Shown: positions 36,434 through 45,536 of the stretch, piece by piece
Position numbering within the stretch: position 1 is the first letter of the stretch
Layout: each line of letters starts with the position of its first letter
NCBI RefSeq assembly: GCF_003333325.1
Contig: NZ_QOLC01000089.1
Coordinates: 154,741-218,740 of the forward strand
Direction of reading: 5' to 3'
From: Candidatus Ulvibacter alkanivorans
Lineage (GTDB): Bacteria > Bacteroidota > Bacteroidia > Flavobacteriales > Flavobacteriaceae
DNA: 64,000 nucleotides
Translations under genes and position numbers: made by a program
Notes under the pieces: model-generated
The model's database searches: none
The model's input: only the letters and a program-made list of their open reading frames with translations
Told to the model about the DNA's origin: nothing

Positions 36434-37072
36434 TTATGCTTGCTTTTTAGTTGGTAGTTGTTCGGGATCTTGAACATCGATCTTATTTACCTTTTCTCGC
36501 AACATGGCTTTAAAGTAAGCAGCGCGACTTAGCGGTTCATACTCTTCGGTTTCACCTAACAGCACCAGATCATCACTCTTAGATTTTCGATAGCTGTAAT
36601 TGGCCAGGTTTCCTGTACGTGTACATACAGCATGAACTTTTGTTACATATTCGGCCGTGGCCATTAAGGCAGGCATAGGGCCAAATGGATTCCCTTTGAA
36701 GTCCATATCCAAACCTGCAACGATGACGCGCACACCACGGTTGGCCAGGTCGTTACACACCTTTACAATTTCATCATCGAAGAATTGTGCTTCATCGATA
36801 CCAATTACATCACAATTGTCTGCGAGTATCGGGATGTTGGCGGCTGCAGGAACCGGTGTCGACCTAATTTCATTACTGTCGTGAGACACTACTTTGTCTT
36901 CGTCGTAGCGAACGTCTACATTTGGCTTAAAGATCTCTACCCGCTGTCTAGCAAATTTTGCACGTTTTAATCGACGGATCAATTCTTCTGTTTTTCCAGA
37001 AAACATAGACCCGCAGATCACCTCGATCCAGCCAAATTGCTCTTTCTGATTTACGGTATTTTCTAAAAACAT
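36434..37072 (-). CDS. tdk: Thymidine kinase (type II, TK1-like)
   Basis: Phosphorylates thymidine in the salvage pathway. Walker A GSMFSGKT is at residues 21-28, the metal-binding DEAQFF near 96 and the lasso-like [15 protein letters not shown] follows. In the zinc-ribbon region the sequence is [14 protein letters not shown]. The second Cys of the usual CxxC is replaced by Thr, so a normal structural zinc site is doubtful. The C-terminal tail is extended. 212 residues. It is divergent from the hypothetical gene at 37173. Confidence 0.94.
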   Translation of the reverse strand: MFLENTVNQKEQFGWIEVICGSMFSGKTEELIRRLKRAKFARQRVEIFKPNVDVRYDEDKVVSHDSNEIRSTPVPAAANIPILADNCDVIGIDEAQFFDDEIVKVCNDLANRGVRVIVAGLDMDFKGNPFGPMPALMATAEYVTKVHAVCTRTGNLANYSYRKSKSDDLVLLGETEEYEPLSRAAYFKAMLREKVNKIDVQDPEQLPTKKQA

Positions 37073-37172
37073 AGGATAGCGTTAAACTAAAACGGAATTA
37101 CTTGACGTTCTCATTAAGGATGCGTAAATTTATAAAAACAAAATAGAGAAAAAGCGATTAATAATAAAAGTT

Positions 37173-37988
37173 ATGAAGAAGAAACTTCAAGAAGAGATTA
37201 AAGACTTGGCTAAGGAGCTATTGGCTTCGGAAGACTCGTTTCAAACTACTACCGTAAAGAAAACTGTAGCTAGATTATACGAGCGACTATCTGTACTTCA
37301 ATACCTCGAATCTCAACTCGAAGACGATACTTCACCGCAAGTCGTACCTTCAGAAGCTTTAGATTCTAAAAGTTTTCGCGAAGTAAATTGGTTTACCGAA
37401 CCCGAGCCGGTCCCCCAACCGGAACATAAAGAGGATCTTATCGAGCCATTAATGGAAAAGATCAAAGATATAGTGGCACAAATGCCCGAAGAATCTCAAC
37501 GAATCGATGATATGCTCGAGGAGGTGCTTCCGAAGAAAAAATACATGAAGAACGATCTTGAAGAATTTGCAGCTACGTATCAACAAACCCCTACGTTTGA
37601 ACGAAAGGATAGTACCAGTAAATCGTCCACCACCCAAACCAATACGCTCGAAGAAAAACAACCTGCCAAAGGGGGAGAAATTCCGAAGAAAGACGCAAAA
37701 TTGGTGGATGAACCTATTACCAGCAGTAACCGTCCAAAATCGATAAACGATATAGCTAATTCAGGGCTGTCCATCGGTTTGAACGATCGTCTTGCTTTTA
37801 TTAAGCATTTGTTCAACAACAATACTGAAGATTACACACGAGTGCTATCGCAAATAAGCACCATGCGCTCTTACGACGAGGCAGCATCATTTATTAAGGC
37901 GAAAGTAAAACCCGACTACAATTATTGGCTGCAAAAAGAGGAATATGCCGACCGATTTATGAATATCGTAGAGAAAAGCTTCAATTAA
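37173..37988 (+). CDS. Conserved hypothetical protein with coiled coil and C-terminal domain
   Basis: A 271-residue cytosolic protein that I recall only as a conserved hypothetical of Bacteroidota. The first 50 residues (KKKLQEEIKDLAKELL) are helical. A middle part of about 110 residues is polar and low complexity with many Pro, Glu, Thr and Lys, probably disordered. The final 80 residues are compact and conserved-looking: LSIGLNDRLAFIKHLFNNN, RVLSQISTM and VKPDYNYWLQKEEYADRFM. Nothing identifies an active site. It is followed by a DoxX-like gene and rsmI on the same strand. Confidence 0.75.
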   Translation: MKKKLQEEIKDLAKELLASEDSFQTTTVKKTVARLYERLSVLQYLESQLEDDTSPQVVPSEALDSKSFREVNWFTEPEPVPQPEHKEDLIEPLMEKIKDIVAQMPEESQRIDDMLEEVLPKKKYMKNDLEEFAATYQQTPTFERKDSTSKSSTTQTNTLEEKQPAKGGEIPKKDAKLVDEPITSSNRPKSINDIANSGLSIGLNDRLAFIKHLFNNNTEDYTRVLSQISTMRSYDEAASFIKAKVKPDYNYWLQKEEYADRFMNIVEKSFN

Positions 37989-38033
37989 AAAGGGTGGTTT
38001 CAAGTGTACAATTGGATCTAAAGAACAACTGAT

Positions 38034-38390
38034 TTGAGAATTCAAAAAATCGTGTACTGGATCGCCACACTCTTGCTGTCGGCACTTATGCTCTATTCGG
38101 CAACAATGTATATTACGAATACGGAAGAAGTTCAAGGATATTTTCAACAACTTGATTACCCCGGCTATTTGGTGATACCATTGGCCGTAGCCAAGATAAT
38201 TGCAATCGTAATCGTGCTATTGAGAAGTAGTAAATGGCTTACCGAATGGGCCTATGCGGGTTTGTTTTTTGATATGGTATTTGCCACATTAGCACATTAT
38301 CAAGCCAACGATGGCGGTATGACCTTATCTCTAATTGGGATTATTATGTTACTTATTTCTTATTTCTTCGGAAAAGTAGTTCGATATTAG
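38034..38390 (+). CDS. DoxX-like membrane protein (TTG start)
   Basis: A 118-residue protein of four hydrophobic helices. These include IVYWIATLLLSALMLYSATM, YLVIPLAVAKIIAIVIVLL, WAYAGLFFDMVFATLAHYQA and SLIGIIMLLISYFFGKVV. The pattern fits the DoxX-like family. The start is a TTG at 38034; the next in-frame Met would cut into the first helix. It is 3 nt before rsmI, so they are translationally close, and 45 nt after the hypothetical gene. Confidence 0.78.
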   Translation: MRIQKIVYWIATLLLSALMLYSATMYITNTEEVQGYFQQLDYPGYLVIPLAVAKIIAIVIVLLRSSKWLTEWAYAGLFFDMVFATLAHYQANDGGMTLSLIGIIMLLISYFFGKVVRY

Positions 38391-38393
38391 ATT

Positions 38394-39065
38394 ATGGGAA
38401 AACTCTACCTTGTACCAACACCTATTGGGAATTTAAAAGACATGACCTTTCGTGCGGTTGAAGTACTGCAACAAGTGGATCTTATCTTGGCCGAAGATAC
38501 AAGAAACAGCGGGAAGCTGCTTAAGCATTTTAACATCAATACTTCCATGCAGTCGCATCATATGCATAACGAGCATAAAACGACTCAAGGCATCGTACAA
38601 CGCATCTTGGCAGGTGACACCATTGCACTTATTAGTGATGCCGGCACTCCTGCAATTAGCGATCCCGGATTTCTTTTGACACGTGCCTGCGTAGATGCCG
38701 GAATAGAAGTTGATTGTTTGCCGGGAGCTACCGCATTCGTGCCTGCTTTGGTGAACAGCGGATTGCCAAACGATAAATTTGTGTTTGAAGGGTTTCTACC
38801 TGTAAAAAAAGGAAGACAAACCCGCCTAAAAGTACTAGCAGAAGAATCTCGAACCGTAATACTTTACGAATCTCCACATAAATTAATTAAAACCTTGACG
38901 CAGTTTAGCGAATATTTTGGCAGTGATCGAAGTATCTCTGTGTCACGAGAACTTACCAAATTACATGAGGAAACCATACGTGGAACCGTAGTTGAGGTGT
39001 TAGCGCATTATGAGAATAAACCACCAAAAGGGGAACTAGTAATCGTTGTAGCCGGAAAGAAATAA
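38394..39065 (+). CDS. rsmI: 16S rRNA (cytidine-1402-2'-O)-methyltransferase
   Basis: SAM-dependent 2'-O-methylation of C1402 in the 16S rRNA decoding centre. The product has 223 residues. Motifs are LYLVPTPIGNLKDMTFRAVE at the N-terminus, LAEDTRNSGKLL, the SAM loop LISDAGTPAISDPG, DCLPGATAFVPAL and FEGFLPVKKGRQ. ELTKLHEETIRGTV gives the C-terminal tetrapyrrole-methylase fold. Its stop overlaps the next start by one base (TAATG). Confidence 0.96.
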   Translation: MGKLYLVPTPIGNLKDMTFRAVEVLQQVDLILAEDTRNSGKLLKHFNINTSMQSHHMHNEHKTTQGIVQRILAGDTIALISDAGTPAISDPGFLLTRACVDAGIEVDCLPGATAFVPALVNSGLPNDKFVFEGFLPVKKGRQTRLKVLAEESRTVILYESPHKLIKTLTQFSEYFGSDRSISVSRELTKLHEETIRGTVVEVLAHYENKPPKGELVIVVAGKK

Positions 39066-39643
39066 TGAAAGAGTTGCTCGCTACGATACGCCAATGTACC
39101 GTTTGTCAAGAACACCTTCCTTTAGGGCCACGACCTATTGTCGCGGCTAATTCACAATCCAAGATACTTTTAGTGAGTCAAGCGCCGGGAAGAATTGTCC
39201 ATGAAACCGGAATAGCTTGGAATGACCAAAGCGGAAAAAAATTAAGAGCGTGGTTGGGAGTTGATGAGAACGTATTTTACGATCCTTCAAATTTTGCGAT
39301 TCTTCCTATGGGTTTCTGTTATCCCGGAAAAGGCAAGACCGGCGATCTCCCTCCTCGAAAAGAATGTGCCCCTTTATGGCATGAGGAAGTACTTTCAGAA
39401 ATAAAGGATCACAAATTAATGTTGCTAATAGGTGCGTATGCCACACAGTATTACCTGCCCAAAGAGCCTAAGAATCTAACCGAGAAAGTAAGGTCGTATT
39501 CAGATTATCTTCCGAAGTATTGGCCATTACCGCACCCTTCGCCCGTTAACAGGTTTTGGCGTACTAAGAATCCGTGGTTCGAAACCTCGGTTGTTCCCAT
39601 GCTCCAAGAATATGTGCAATCGATCTTAAGGAGTGATGCGTAG
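39065..39643 (+). CDS. Uracil-DNA glycosylase family protein
   Basis: A member of the UDG superfamily, 192 residues. The catalytic-site strand ILLVSQAPGRIVHETG and the following WNDQSGKKLRAWLGV match the family 4/5 core. The conserved HPSPVNRFW near residue 158 is the DNA-intercalating loop. The Cys residues near the start (CTVCQEH) are few. Whether it excises uracil or acts on another base or nucleotide cannot be told. It is translationally coupled to rsmI and converges with the MORN gene (18-nt overlap). Confidence 0.8.
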   Translation: MKELLATIRQCTVCQEHLPLGPRPIVAANSQSKILLVSQAPGRIVHETGIAWNDQSGKKLRAWLGVDENVFYDPSNFAILPMGFCYPGKGKTGDLPPRKECAPLWHEEVLSEIKDHKLMLLIGAYATQYYLPKEPKNLTEKVRSYSDYLPKYWPLPHPSPVNRFWRTKNPWFETSVVPMLQEYVQSILRSDA

Positions 39644-40342
39644 CATGCCCAAATAGTAAGCGGCGGTTTGAGGGTCTATTTGAGCGTTCACTATTTCGAC
39701 AATCTCAAAATTAGTATCGAACACATAGAACTCTGGTGTTTCTTCTTTTGTTTTTTTACCTAAGATAAGTTCGATATTCTGAAAGTTATCGTATTTCATA
39801 ATGATCTCGAACGTTTCGTCCTCGATCTCCTTTTCGTAGATGCTCATTAACTGTTGATCGTTACGATACATATGATCATAGGCGACCCCATCTACCGTTT
39901 CCATGACACGGGATTTTTTACCGTTCGCATCGTATTCTATTTCGGCACTATTGATCTTACCATTCTTGTAAGCGGTTTCATATTTTAAGACACCACTTGG
40001 ATAGTACGAAAAATAAGGACCGTCCAAATAGCTGTGCTTATACGATTTTTGAGTGTCAATACTTCCATTTTTACCGTATTCAATATGAACTCCGTGTAAA
40101 AATCCTTTTTTGATCTGAAATTCTTCATACAGTTCGCCATCGCGTAAGACCACATAATGCCCATTCATTATTTCATTATCGGTAGTAACATATCCTCTTC
40201 GATCCTTCTTATCGATCACGTATCGGTAATCATTATAATCGATGGTCTGTTTACTCAAACTTTTTACTTCATCGACTACATCAACAATATTATTACACGA
40301 GCATAGGCACAAAATGCACAGCGAGTAAAGGATGTTTTTCAT
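39626..40342 (-). CDS. MORN-repeat-like lipoprotein
   Basis: A 238-residue lipoprotein (lipobox in MKNILYSLCILCLCSC) of unknown role. The central part contains MORN_2-type repeats, with LHGVHIEYGKNGSIDTQKSY, YLDGPYFSYYPSGVLKYETA and KNGKINSAEIEYDANGKKS. Each repeat has the aromatic-Gly-x-Asn/Gly pattern of toxin_YwqK-type proteins. Such proteins are common in Bacteroidota with no assigned activity. The last 60 residues are not recognisable. It is 6 nt after the CMD-family gene on the same strand. Confidence 0.75.
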   Translation of the reverse strand: MKNILYSLCILCLCSCNNIVDVVDEVKSLSKQTIDYNDYRYVIDKKDRRGYVTTDNEIMNGHYVVLRDGELYEEFQIKKGFLHGVHIEYGKNGSIDTQKSYKHSYLDGPYFSYYPSGVLKYETAYKNGKINSAEIEYDANGKKSRVMETVDGVAYDHMYRNDQQLMSIYEKEIEDETFEIIMKYDNFQNIELILGKKTKEETPEFYVFDTNFEIVEIVNAQIDPQTAAYYLGMLRITP

Positions 40343-40348
40343 AATGTA

Positions 40349-40939
40349 TTATTTATGTTTTCCGGGTTCCCAACCGTGTTTCCCCAAATACTGTTCTCCA
40401 CTTTCTACAGCTCCATCCTCAATGCTGGTTCCCATAGAATCGTTCCATCTATTAAGATATCCAAATAAGGAGATAACGCCTAACATTTCAACGATCTCGC
40501 CTTCCGTCCAATGTTCGTAAAGTCGATCTTTAATGGTGTCATCTACTGCATTTGGAACTTGCGAGGCCGCTAAAGAAAAGTCTAAGGCAGCACGCTCCGC
40601 CTCCGAAAAAGAAGGGTGTGTTCTATATTCCCAAATATTGTCTAATTGTTCTTGTTCTGCCCCATATCGTTCGGCGGCTCGAATGGCATGTGCTTGACAA
40701 TACCTACATCCCGTGGCATTGCTGCTAACCCAAGCAATCATCCTTTTTAATGCGGAAGTAACGTTTCCTTGATTGTCCATAACCGCTTTATTAAGGTTAA
40801 TAAACGCTTTGCTAATAGCCGGGCGGTGCTGCATGGTGAGTACACTATTTGGGCAAAATCCTAGTGTTTCGTTAAAGAATTCAGCGAGCATTCGAGTGTC
40901 TGCATCATGATCTGGAGACAACGGTTTTACTAATGGCAT
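40349..40939 (-). CDS. Carboxymuconolactone decarboxylase / peroxidase-related family protein
   Basis: A 196-residue alpha-helical AhpD/CMD-like protein. The redox site CRYCQAHAIRAAERYG is the diagnostic CxxC-xx-H motif of alkyl-hydroperoxidase-like enzymes. The ATG at 40939 (MPLVKPLSPDHDADTRML) is preferred to an upstream in-frame start at 40972 because the former matches where related proteins begin. ALDFSLAASQVPNAVDD and EIVEMLGVISLFGYLNRWND complete the core. It probably reduces peroxides, but no thiol partner is adjacent. Confidence 0.82.
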   Translation of the reverse strand: MPLVKPLSPDHDADTRMLAEFFNETLGFCPNSVLTMQHRPAISKAFINLNKAVMDNQGNVTSALKRMIAWVSSNATGCRYCQAHAIRAAERYGAEQEQLDNIWEYRTHPSFSEAERAALDFSLAASQVPNAVDDTIKDRLYEHWTEGEIVEMLGVISLFGYLNRWNDSMGTSIEDGAVESGEQYLGKHGWEPGKHK

Positions 40940-41134
40940 GTTCTTATAAATTGGTGAAGTCCGAAAGTACAAATTCCAATTGAATTATAAATTCTTAATA
41001 GTTGTTTCTGAAAAAATAGGTTATCATTTAAGGGTTTATTTCTGAAACAAATTTGTAAATTTACATTCTTCTTCTTCCCATAGCTGCTGAAAATATTGCG
41101 AGCTATTTTCTACAGTAGAAATAACATAGATACT

Positions 41135-42826
41135 ATGCGTTGGACCCTGAAACCGAAACCGGATCCTAAAAAAATTGCAACTCTTTCCGAAGCACTTGGA
41201 GTAGATACCACCATTGCCTCACTGTTGCTACAGCGAGGAATCGAAACTTTTGAAGCTGCAAAAAAATTCTTCCGCCCTTCACTTGATGATCTTCACGATC
41301 CATTCTTAATGAAAGATATGGATGTAGCAGTTGAACGCATTGAACAAGCTATAAAAGCAGAAGAGAATATCTTGATCTATGGCGACTACGATGTAGATGG
41401 TACAACTAGTGTTGCCCTAGTTTCATCGTACTTAAAAACCTACTATCCTAATGTAGCGACCTATATCCCCGACAGGTATGACGAGGGGTACGGAGTGTCA
41501 TACCAAGGAATTGATTTTGCGCATGACAATGGGTTTTCACTTATTATCGCCTTAGACTGTGGCATCAAAGCAATCGATAAGGTAGCCTATGCTTCGGAAA
41601 AAGAAATAGACTTCATAATTTGCGACCATCACCGCCCCGGACCAGCGTTGCCTAAGGCGACTGCCGTTCTAGATCCGAAGCGTGAGGATTGTGAATATCC
41701 GTACAAGGAACTTTGTGGTTGTGGTGTGGGGTTCAAACTAATTCAAGCACTTTCAGAAAATCGTGGATTAACCATACATGATCTTCTCCTATACTTAGAC
41801 CTGGTGGCAACGGCCATTGGGGCGGATATCGTTCCTATTACAGGAGAAAATCGAATATTGGCGTATTATGGACTAAAAGTGATCAATTCGAATCCGCGTA
41901 TCGGACTTCAAGCGATCCTGCAACAATTAAAAAAAGAATCGCTTACCATAACCGATGTAGTATTTATAATCGCGCCTCGCATAAATGCCGCCGGTCGAAT
42001 GAAACACGGTAATCATGCAGTTCAATTGCTCACGGTAACCAATTTAAAAGATGCGAATGATTGGGCAACGGAAATTGAAAAATACAATACCGACCGAAGA
42101 GCAGCAGACCAATCGATAACGGAAGAAGCGCTAGAACAGATCACCGCAAATAAAGAAGAAAAGCGACATACCACTGTGGTATACGATGAAAACTGGCACA
42201 AAGGAGTAATAGGTATCGTGGCGTCTCGACTTATAGAAACGTACTATCGCCCTACTTTAGTGTTTACTAATAGTGGTGAAAAACTTGCAGCTTCGGCGCG
42301 ATCGGTAAAAGGATTTGATGTCTACAATGCACTGGAGCAATGTTCCGATTATATAGAACAATTTGGCGGCCATAAATATGCTGCCGGGCTTACATTACTT
42401 GAAAAGGATTATGAAGGGTTCAAGGCACAGTTCGAACGCGTGGTCGCCGAAACCATGGATCCTAATTTGCGAACTCCCGAAATAAGCATTGATGCCGAAC
42501 TGAACCTCATAGACATCACACCAAAGTTCTATCGTATATTGAAGCAATTTGCTCCTTTTGGGCCTGGAAATATGGCTCCTGTGTTTATGTCAAGCAGTTT
42601 GAGAGATACCGGATACGGTAAATGTGTTGGCGAGGATAAAAGCCATCTGCGGTTGACAGTGCGGCAAGGTAACTCACCTCAATTTGTGGGTATAGGTTTT
42701 GGAATGGGTGATAAGCACGAGATTGCGTGTACGGGAAAATTGTTTAAAGCAGCGTATGTGCTAGACGAGAACGAATGGCAAGGAAATGTTAGCCTTCAAT
42801 TGCGTTTAAAGGACGTTAAGGCTTAA
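41135..42826 (+). CDS. recJ: Single-stranded-DNA-specific exonuclease RecJ
   Basis: A 5'-3' ssDNA exonuclease for mismatch and recombination repair. It is a DHH-family phosphoesterase. LIYGDYDVDGTTSVAL (Asp motif) lies near residue 83, LIIALDCGIKAI follows, and the DHH motif is IICDHHRPG. The DHHA1 domain contains SARSVKGFDVYNAL and FGGHKYAAGL, which binds DNA and metal. I take ATG 41135 (MRWTLKPKPDPKK), 563 residues, rather than a non-ATG codon at 41096 in the same frame. Its end overlaps lpxH by 11 nt, converging. Confidence 0.95.
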   Translation: MRWTLKPKPDPKKIATLSEALGVDTTIASLLLQRGIETFEAAKKFFRPSLDDLHDPFLMKDMDVAVERIEQAIKAEENILIYGDYDVDGTTSVALVSSYLKTYYPNVATYIPDRYDEGYGVSYQGIDFAHDNGFSLIIALDCGIKAIDKVAYASEKEIDFIICDHHRPGPALPKATAVLDPKREDCEYPYKELCGCGVGFKLIQALSENRGLTIHDLLLYLDLVATAIGADIVPITGENRILAYYGLKVINSNPRIGLQAILQQLKKESLTITDVVFIIAPRINAAGRMKHGNHAVQLLTVTNLKDANDWATEIEKYNTDRRAADQSITEEALEQITANKEEKRHTTVVYDENWHKGVIGIVASRLIETYYRPTLVFTNSGEKLAASARSVKGFDVYNALEQCSDYIEQFGGHKYAAGLTLLEKDYEGFKAQFERVVAETMDPNLRTPEISIDAELNLIDITPKFYRILKQFAPFGPGNMAPVFMSSSLRDTGYGKCVGEDKSHLRLTVRQGNSPQFVGIGFGMGDKHEIACTGKLFKAAYVLDENEWQGNVSLQLRLKDVKA

Positions 42827-43574
42827 ATTCTTTTAATTCGAATTTTGTACCATCGAATACACCATAGGTATAATGACTAATCCAATCACCAAGATTAAAA
42901 TAGGTAGATGACTCGTTCAGTTTAATTTCCATAGGGAGATGGCGGTGGCCAAAAACAAAATAATCGAAGTGTTGGGATTCCAATCTTCTTCTGGCATATT
43001 GTGCCAACCATTCGTTTTCTTCACCTAAGAATTTTTTATCCTCATCGCCTGAGATCATTTTGTTCTTAACAGAAAGATATTGCGCTAATCGCATGCCTAA
43101 TTCGGGGTGGAACCAGCGAAACATCCAGTTGAATACCGGATTTGTGAATATTTTTTTCATCCGCTTGTATCCCTTGTCACCCGGACCTTTTCCATCGCCA
43201 TGACCAATTAGAAAGTGCTTGTTGTTAAATACAAATTCTTTGGGTTCACGGTAAATAGGGATGTTAAGTTCAGTTTCGAAATAATCCCGCATCCAGAGAT
43301 CGTGATTACCCACAAAAAAATGAATAGGGATCCCGGCATCACTTAATTCAGCTAGTTTTCCTAATACACGAACAAACCCTTTGGGCACGACTGTTTTATA
43401 TTCGAACCAAAAGTCGAAGAGATCACCCAGTAAGAAAATAGCTGCTGCATCATCTTTGATGGTATCCAGCCATTTAACGAATTTTATTTCACGTGGCAGG
43501 CTTTCTTCTCGAGTAGGAGCGCCGAGATGATTATCACTTGAGAAGTATATTTTTTTTCCTTGCGGGATCTGCAT
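42816..43574 (-). CDS. lpxH: UDP-2,3-diacylglucosamine diphosphatase
   Basis: Cleaves UDP-2,3-diacylglucosamine to lipid X in lipid A synthesis. It is a calcineurin-like metallophosphoesterase. FSSDNHLGAPT holds the first metal motif and LLGDLFDFWFEY the GD-x-x-D/E motif. FVGNHDLWMRDYF is the GNHD motif, and LIGHGDGKGPGDKGY and FVFGHRHLPMEI hold the two later His motifs. The 252 residues match the Bacteroidota form. It ends the minus-strand run with queD and the MATE gene. Confidence 0.92.
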   Translation of the reverse strand: MQIPQGKKIYFSSDNHLGAPTREESLPREIKFVKWLDTIKDDAAAIFLLGDLFDFWFEYKTVVPKGFVRVLGKLAELSDAGIPIHFFVGNHDLWMRDYFETELNIPIYREPKEFVFNNKHFLIGHGDGKGPGDKGYKRMKKIFTNPVFNWMFRWFHPELGMRLAQYLSVKNKMISGDEDKKFLGEENEWLAQYARRRLESQHFDYFVFGHRHLPMEIKLNESSTYFNLGDWISHYTYGVFDGTKFELKEFKP

Positions 43575-43615
43575 GCTGTAAATATAGGGAAATGCCGTTT
43601 TACGTATGTAACGAT

Positions 43616-44065
43616 TTAATTATCGCTAGCGAACCACTCGGCGTAGCTGGTGGCAGTTTCCTGAAGTTTTAATGAATGTAAGCTAATATTTTGAGGGAGT
43701 CTAGCTTTTATTTTTTCTGAAAAATCGATGACCATCATTTCACTTGTAGGTTGGTAATTTACTAAAAGCACGTTATGTCCTCGATTCTTTAATTCTTGTG
43801 CGAGATCTACATGGGGTGTGTTCTTATTAAAAACTGTAGCATGGTCGAAGACATCCACGATCTCTTCTTTTACGATCTTTTTTAAATCACTAAAATCGAT
43901 CACCATCCCAAATTTTACGTGATCTGTGTCATTTATTGGCTGCCCGATTACTGTTACCGACAACTTATAACTGTGCCCATGTACATTTCGACATTTCCCG
44001 TCGTAGCCATATAGTGCGTGACCGGTTTCAAAAGAAAATTGTTTTGTGATACGAATGTTGCTCAT
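43616..44065 (-). CDS. queD: 6-carboxy-5,6,7,8-tetrahydropterin synthase
   Basis: A PTPS-family enzyme, most likely QueD, that acts in queuosine biosynthesis. 149 residues. The zinc ligands are His in FETGHALYG and the pair in CRNVHGHSYKL. The catalytic Cys is CRNVHGH. The conserved DFSDLKKIVKEEIVDVFDHA and a Glu in SLKLQETATSYAEW complete the site. The ATG overlaps the TGA of the 33-codon ORF upstream by 4 nt (ATGA). Other queuosine genes are not in view. Confidence 0.92.
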   Translation of the reverse strand: MSNIRITKQFSFETGHALYGYDGKCRNVHGHSYKLSVTVIGQPINDTDHVKFGMVIDFSDLKKIVKEEIVDVFDHATVFNKNTPHVDLAQELKNRGHNVLLVNYQPTSEMMVIDFSEKIKARLPQNISLHSLKLQETATSYAEWFASDN

Positions 44066-44163
44066 CTTCGTTTTTTAAACTTGTTGTACAAAACCACAAT
44101 AATCAATAACAGCCCTAAAAGTAAAAACAGCCCGTTACCACTAAGAAATCGTAGAATATCCAT
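44062..44163 (-). CDS. 33-residue single-span membrane peptide
   Basis: An ORF of 33 codons (ATG 44163-44161) between the MATE gene (23 nt upstream) and queD, whose start it overlaps by 4 nt (ATGA). The peptide is MDILRFLSGNG followed by FLLLGLLLIIVVLYN and a basic end KFKKRR. This is one hydrophobic helix with positive residues on the cytosolic side, as in many small membrane peptides. Coupling to queD and position within a dense operon support that it is translated. Function unknown; it is easily overlooked because of its length. Confidence 0.6.
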   Translation of the reverse strand: MDILRFLSGNGLFLLLGLLLIIVVLYNKFKKRR

Positions 44164-44186
44164 TGTACAAATTTTTGTAAATGTAT

Positions 44187-45527
44187 TTAATTTTCAACTA
44201 AAGGAATGTATTTACGCTTGAATTTAATTACGAGCGCCAAGGCTCTATACGCCACCCAAACGATCAAAGCCAACCATATTCCAATGAGCCCCCAGTCTAA
44301 ATACAAACTACCGTATAGCACCGGTATGAACCCAAATAGTGTCGCACCTAAAAGTACATTCCGAAGATAGCCCATTTCACCAAGACCTTTAAAGATAGAA
44401 TCTAAGGTAAATGCCATAGCATTAAATGGTAAGCAAATGAGGACCATAAAGAACATTCCGTAGAAAATAGTAAGCACCTCAGGATCTTTGTTAAAGAGTA
44501 GTCCTAATGGGTTGTACAGTAAAAATCCGAGTCCCATTAAAATACCGGCGATACATATATTGTAAAGATTTACTTTCTTTGTTAGACGCCACAAGTCGTG
44601 GAAGTTTCGTTCGCCTAGCAATTTACCCCCTAAGATATTACCTGCAGCACCATATCCGTCGAGAAAAAATGCCGTGAAAATCCAAATATTAAAAGCGATG
44701 GTATGGGCCGCAATGTAGTTAGTGCCAAGTCCGGTTGCTTCACGTGTAGCAAGGAACAAGGCGGTATTCAAGGCGACAGAGCGCAGGAACAAATTAAGGC
44801 TCATAGCGACCAATCTGTTGATCTCTGGATGCAACGGAAATCGCAGCCGTAAAGAGACTTCGGTTTTCTTCAGAAGAAAAATGAGGGCTAGGATGGCCAT
44901 CACGCTTTGTGAGATTAAACTGGCCCAAGCAGCACCTTCTAGGTCCATAGCAGGAATAAATCCGTCGATTCCATACACTAAAGCGAAGTCCAACCCAATA
45001 TTCAAACCGGCGCCCAGTCCGGCGATTACCATAGGCCAGAATGTATTCTGCAATCCGCGGAAAAGCCCGAAGACCGCAAAAGTGAATAAAGTTAGTGGAA
45101 ATCCCCAAACGCGAATATTGTAGTACTGAATACTAAAATCTAATATGATTCCTTCCGCATTAAAAAGTTGAAAGATCTCCTCTACAAAGAAATACGTAGA
45201 GACCAATACAATGATACTTAAACCAATATTGAAATAGATCGCTTGTGCGGGGAAGCTATCCAGATCCTTTAATTTACCGGCTCCCAGATTCTGTGAGACA
45301 ATGGCCGAGATGGCACTTCGAGTTTGTCCTAAGATCCAGATGAGGGCCGAAAGAAACGTTCCAACTATTCCCACAGCCGCCAAGGATTCCGTGCCATAGT
45401 CGGCTATGTTTCCAACAACAGCTGCATCGGTACTGGAAAGCACCGGCTCTGCGATTCCGGCCACAATAGCCGGCAGCGCCAGTTGTTGAATACGCTTAAA
45501 GGAGATATTGGTTTTACCTGATTTCAA
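44187..45527 (-). CDS. MATE family efflux transporter (DinF-like)
   Basis: A 446-residue inner-membrane transporter of the MATE superfamily with about 12 helices in two related halves. The N-terminal ISFKRIQQLALPAIVAGIAEP starts the first bundle, with TDAAVVGNI as the conserved TM1 motif. The second half contains GYGAAGNILGGKLLG. It exports drugs or metabolites using Na+ or H+; the DinF subgroup is a best guess. It begins a run with the 33-residue peptide, queD and lpxH, and its start is 9 nt after the GNAT gene. Confidence 0.9.
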   Translation of the reverse strand: MKSGKTNISFKRIQQLALPAIVAGIAEPVLSSTDAAVVGNIADYGTESLAAVGIVGTFLSALIWILGQTRSAISAIVSQNLGAGKLKDLDSFPAQAIYFNIGLSIIVLVSTYFFVEEIFQLFNAEGIILDFSIQYYNIRVWGFPLTLFTFAVFGLFRGLQNTFWPMVIAGLGAGLNIGLDFALVYGIDGFIPAMDLEGAAWASLISQSVMAILALIFLLKKTEVSLRLRFPLHPEINRLVAMSLNLFLRSVALNTALFLATREATGLGTNYIAAHTIAFNIWIFTAFFLDGYGAAGNILGGKLLGERNFHDLWRLTKKVNLYNICIAGILMGLGFLLYNPLGLLFNKDPEVLTIFYGMFFMVLICLPFNAMAFTLDSIFKGLGEMGYLRNVLLGATLFGFIPVLYGSLYLDWGLIGIWLALIVWVAYRALALVIKFKRKYIPLVEN

Positions 45528-45536
45528 GTGGCAAAA

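Noticed and set aside
41096..41134. N-terminal extension of RecJ
   Set aside because: Begins with a poor start codon and adds a region not found in RecJ.
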